From contig CAJXPB010000004.1 in assembly GCA_913057905.1 (NCBI GenBank), positions 1 to 64,000 on the forward strand: DNA of 64,000 nucleotides. Direction: 5' to 3'. Each line of letters begins with the position of its first letter. Within the stretch, counting starts at the first letter, position 1. Shown here piece by piece: positions 63,421 to 64,000 of this stretch. The position numbers and the translations under genes were made by a program. A model generated the notes under the pieces. That model saw only the letters and a program-made list of their open reading frames with translations. It had not been told where the DNA came from and made no database searches. Origin of the DNA: an uncultured Pseudomonadota bacterium (GTDB lineage: Bacteria > Myxococcota_A > Bradymonadia > Bradymonadales > Bradymonadaceae).

Positions 63421-64000
63421 ATGTGCATGCGTAAGACGGCGACTGAACTGAGACCTCTTTGGGGGTGGACCACCATTGTGTTTGCCCTCGTGGCGATCCT
63501 TGTGCAGAGCGGCTGTGAGCCGTCCCCTCGGAAGGATCTCCGACGCGCGAAAGGGCTCGTCATCTCCGGGTCGAACCTCGAAAAGGCCGAGAGTCTGCTG
63601 AAATCGGTCCTGGAGGCTCAGCCCCGGAATTTCGAGGCTCGCCGTCAACTGGCAGAGGTCTACCGCCAGCGCGAACGGTACAAGCAGGCCGAGAGCCAGC
63701 TCAAAAGACTCTGGAAGGCCGGGGGGTTCGGCGAGGAGTCCGGCGACAATGGTGGCCGCCACCGAACGATGCGTTCCCTTCTGAAGGAACAGCTCGTCCA
63801 ACTGTACCGGGAATGGGCGACATTGCTGGAGGAGCAGGGAAACGTCGAGCAGATGGTTGAAGTCTGCCGACGCGGACTCGAATTCGATCCGGGGCAATCC
63901 GAGCTCAATCAACTCCTGGTCGACCACTACTGGGAGCGTGCACAACGACTGGTCGAGGAGGGCAAAAAGGAGGCTGCCGCCGATGCGTTCAGCGAGATTC
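63421..64000 (+). CDS. TPR-repeat lipoprotein, N-terminal part (cut by window edge)
   Basis: An ATG-started frame runs for 193 codons to the window end. It begins with a lipoprotein signal (FALVAILVQSGC, lipobox QSGC at about C32), then TPR-type helices (LEKAESLLKSVLEAQPRNFE, ARRQLAEVYRQRERYKQAE, VEVCRRGLEFDPGQSELNQL). Probably a surface or periplasmic scaffold; many such proteins exist in delta-proteobacteria. ATG 63427 is an alternative start. The C-terminal part is not visible. Confidence 0.75.
   Translation, partial: MCMRKTATELRPLWGWTTIVFALVAILVQSGCEPSPRKDLRRAKGLVISGSNLEKAESLLKSVLEAQPRNFEARRQLAEVYRQRERYKQAESQLKRLWKAGGFGEESGDNGGRHRTMRSLLKEQLVQLYREWATLLEEQGNVEQMVEVCRRGLEFDPGQSELNQLLVDHYWERAQRLVEEGKKEAAADAFSEI

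Overview
The window is a stretch of GC-rich chromosome from a Gram-negative bacterium. It has Omp85 and TamB proteins, many lipobox signal peptides, a type IV pilus retraction ATPase and a type III secretion block. Several features point to a delta-proteobacterial or Myxococcota lineage, and I would guess a saline one such as Bradymonadales. They are a myxobacterial-type LexA box upstream of recA, very acidic proteins, Cys-rich lipoproteins and a sigma-region-4-like regulator. The lineage is inference; no rRNA is present. I see no insertion sequence, prophage or CRISPR array.

Layout. 0-11.3 kb is housekeeping: a PLP aminotransferase, a region-4-like DNA-binding protein, purH and purD, then on the minus strand a PilZ protein with a long acidic tail, pilT, recA behind a probable SOS promoter, thpR and cinA. 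11.4-15.2 kb has an L,D-transpeptidase lipoprotein and an unknown lipoprotein. 15.3-20.2 kb is a compact type III secretion operon in the order inner rod, SctJ ring lipoprotein, SctK-position protein, SctL, SctN ATPase, SctO-like stalk and one unknown small protein. Secretin, export gate, C-ring and needle genes are absent. 20.3-25.2 kb carries an HrpB helicase, an ADP-ribosylglycohydrolase and a phosphoesterase-like lipoprotein.

25.3-34.2 kb is an envelope block: TamB-like, a TamA/Omp85 protein with a Cys-rich insertion in its last POTRA region, and a DUF4105-type protein with five membrane segments. 34.1-40 kb has a CAP-domain lipoprotein, an NhaC antiporter, zapA, 5-formyltetrahydrofolate cyclo-ligase, tyrS and two tRNAs. 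40.2-46.4 kb has queD and a one-carbon/sulfur operon (homocysteine methyltransferase-MTHFR fusion, cysK, cysE, a LolA-like protein), then a TerB-like protein. 46.4-52.5 kb holds a coiled-coil protein, a cysteine-less CpXC-like protein, a metallophosphatase and a PQQ-repeat protein.

52.8-54.2 kb is a small operon that looks type III-related: a Gln-rich protein with a hydrophobic stretch, a TPR-like protein and a small helical protein. It runs on to a GAF protein overlapping a fatty acyl-AMP-ligase-like protein whose usual catalytic lysine is Asn. The end of the window has two Cys-rich lipoproteins, a BamD-like lipoprotein, rplM-rpsI with a clear promoter and terminator, a Yip1-type membrane protein, ffh with an unusual basic tail, and the start of a TPR lipoprotein.

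The best leads for something new are the two separated type III loci, especially the second one, and several conserved families with changed active-site residues (acyl-AMP ligase, ADP-ribosylglycohydrolase, TyrRS, CpXC).
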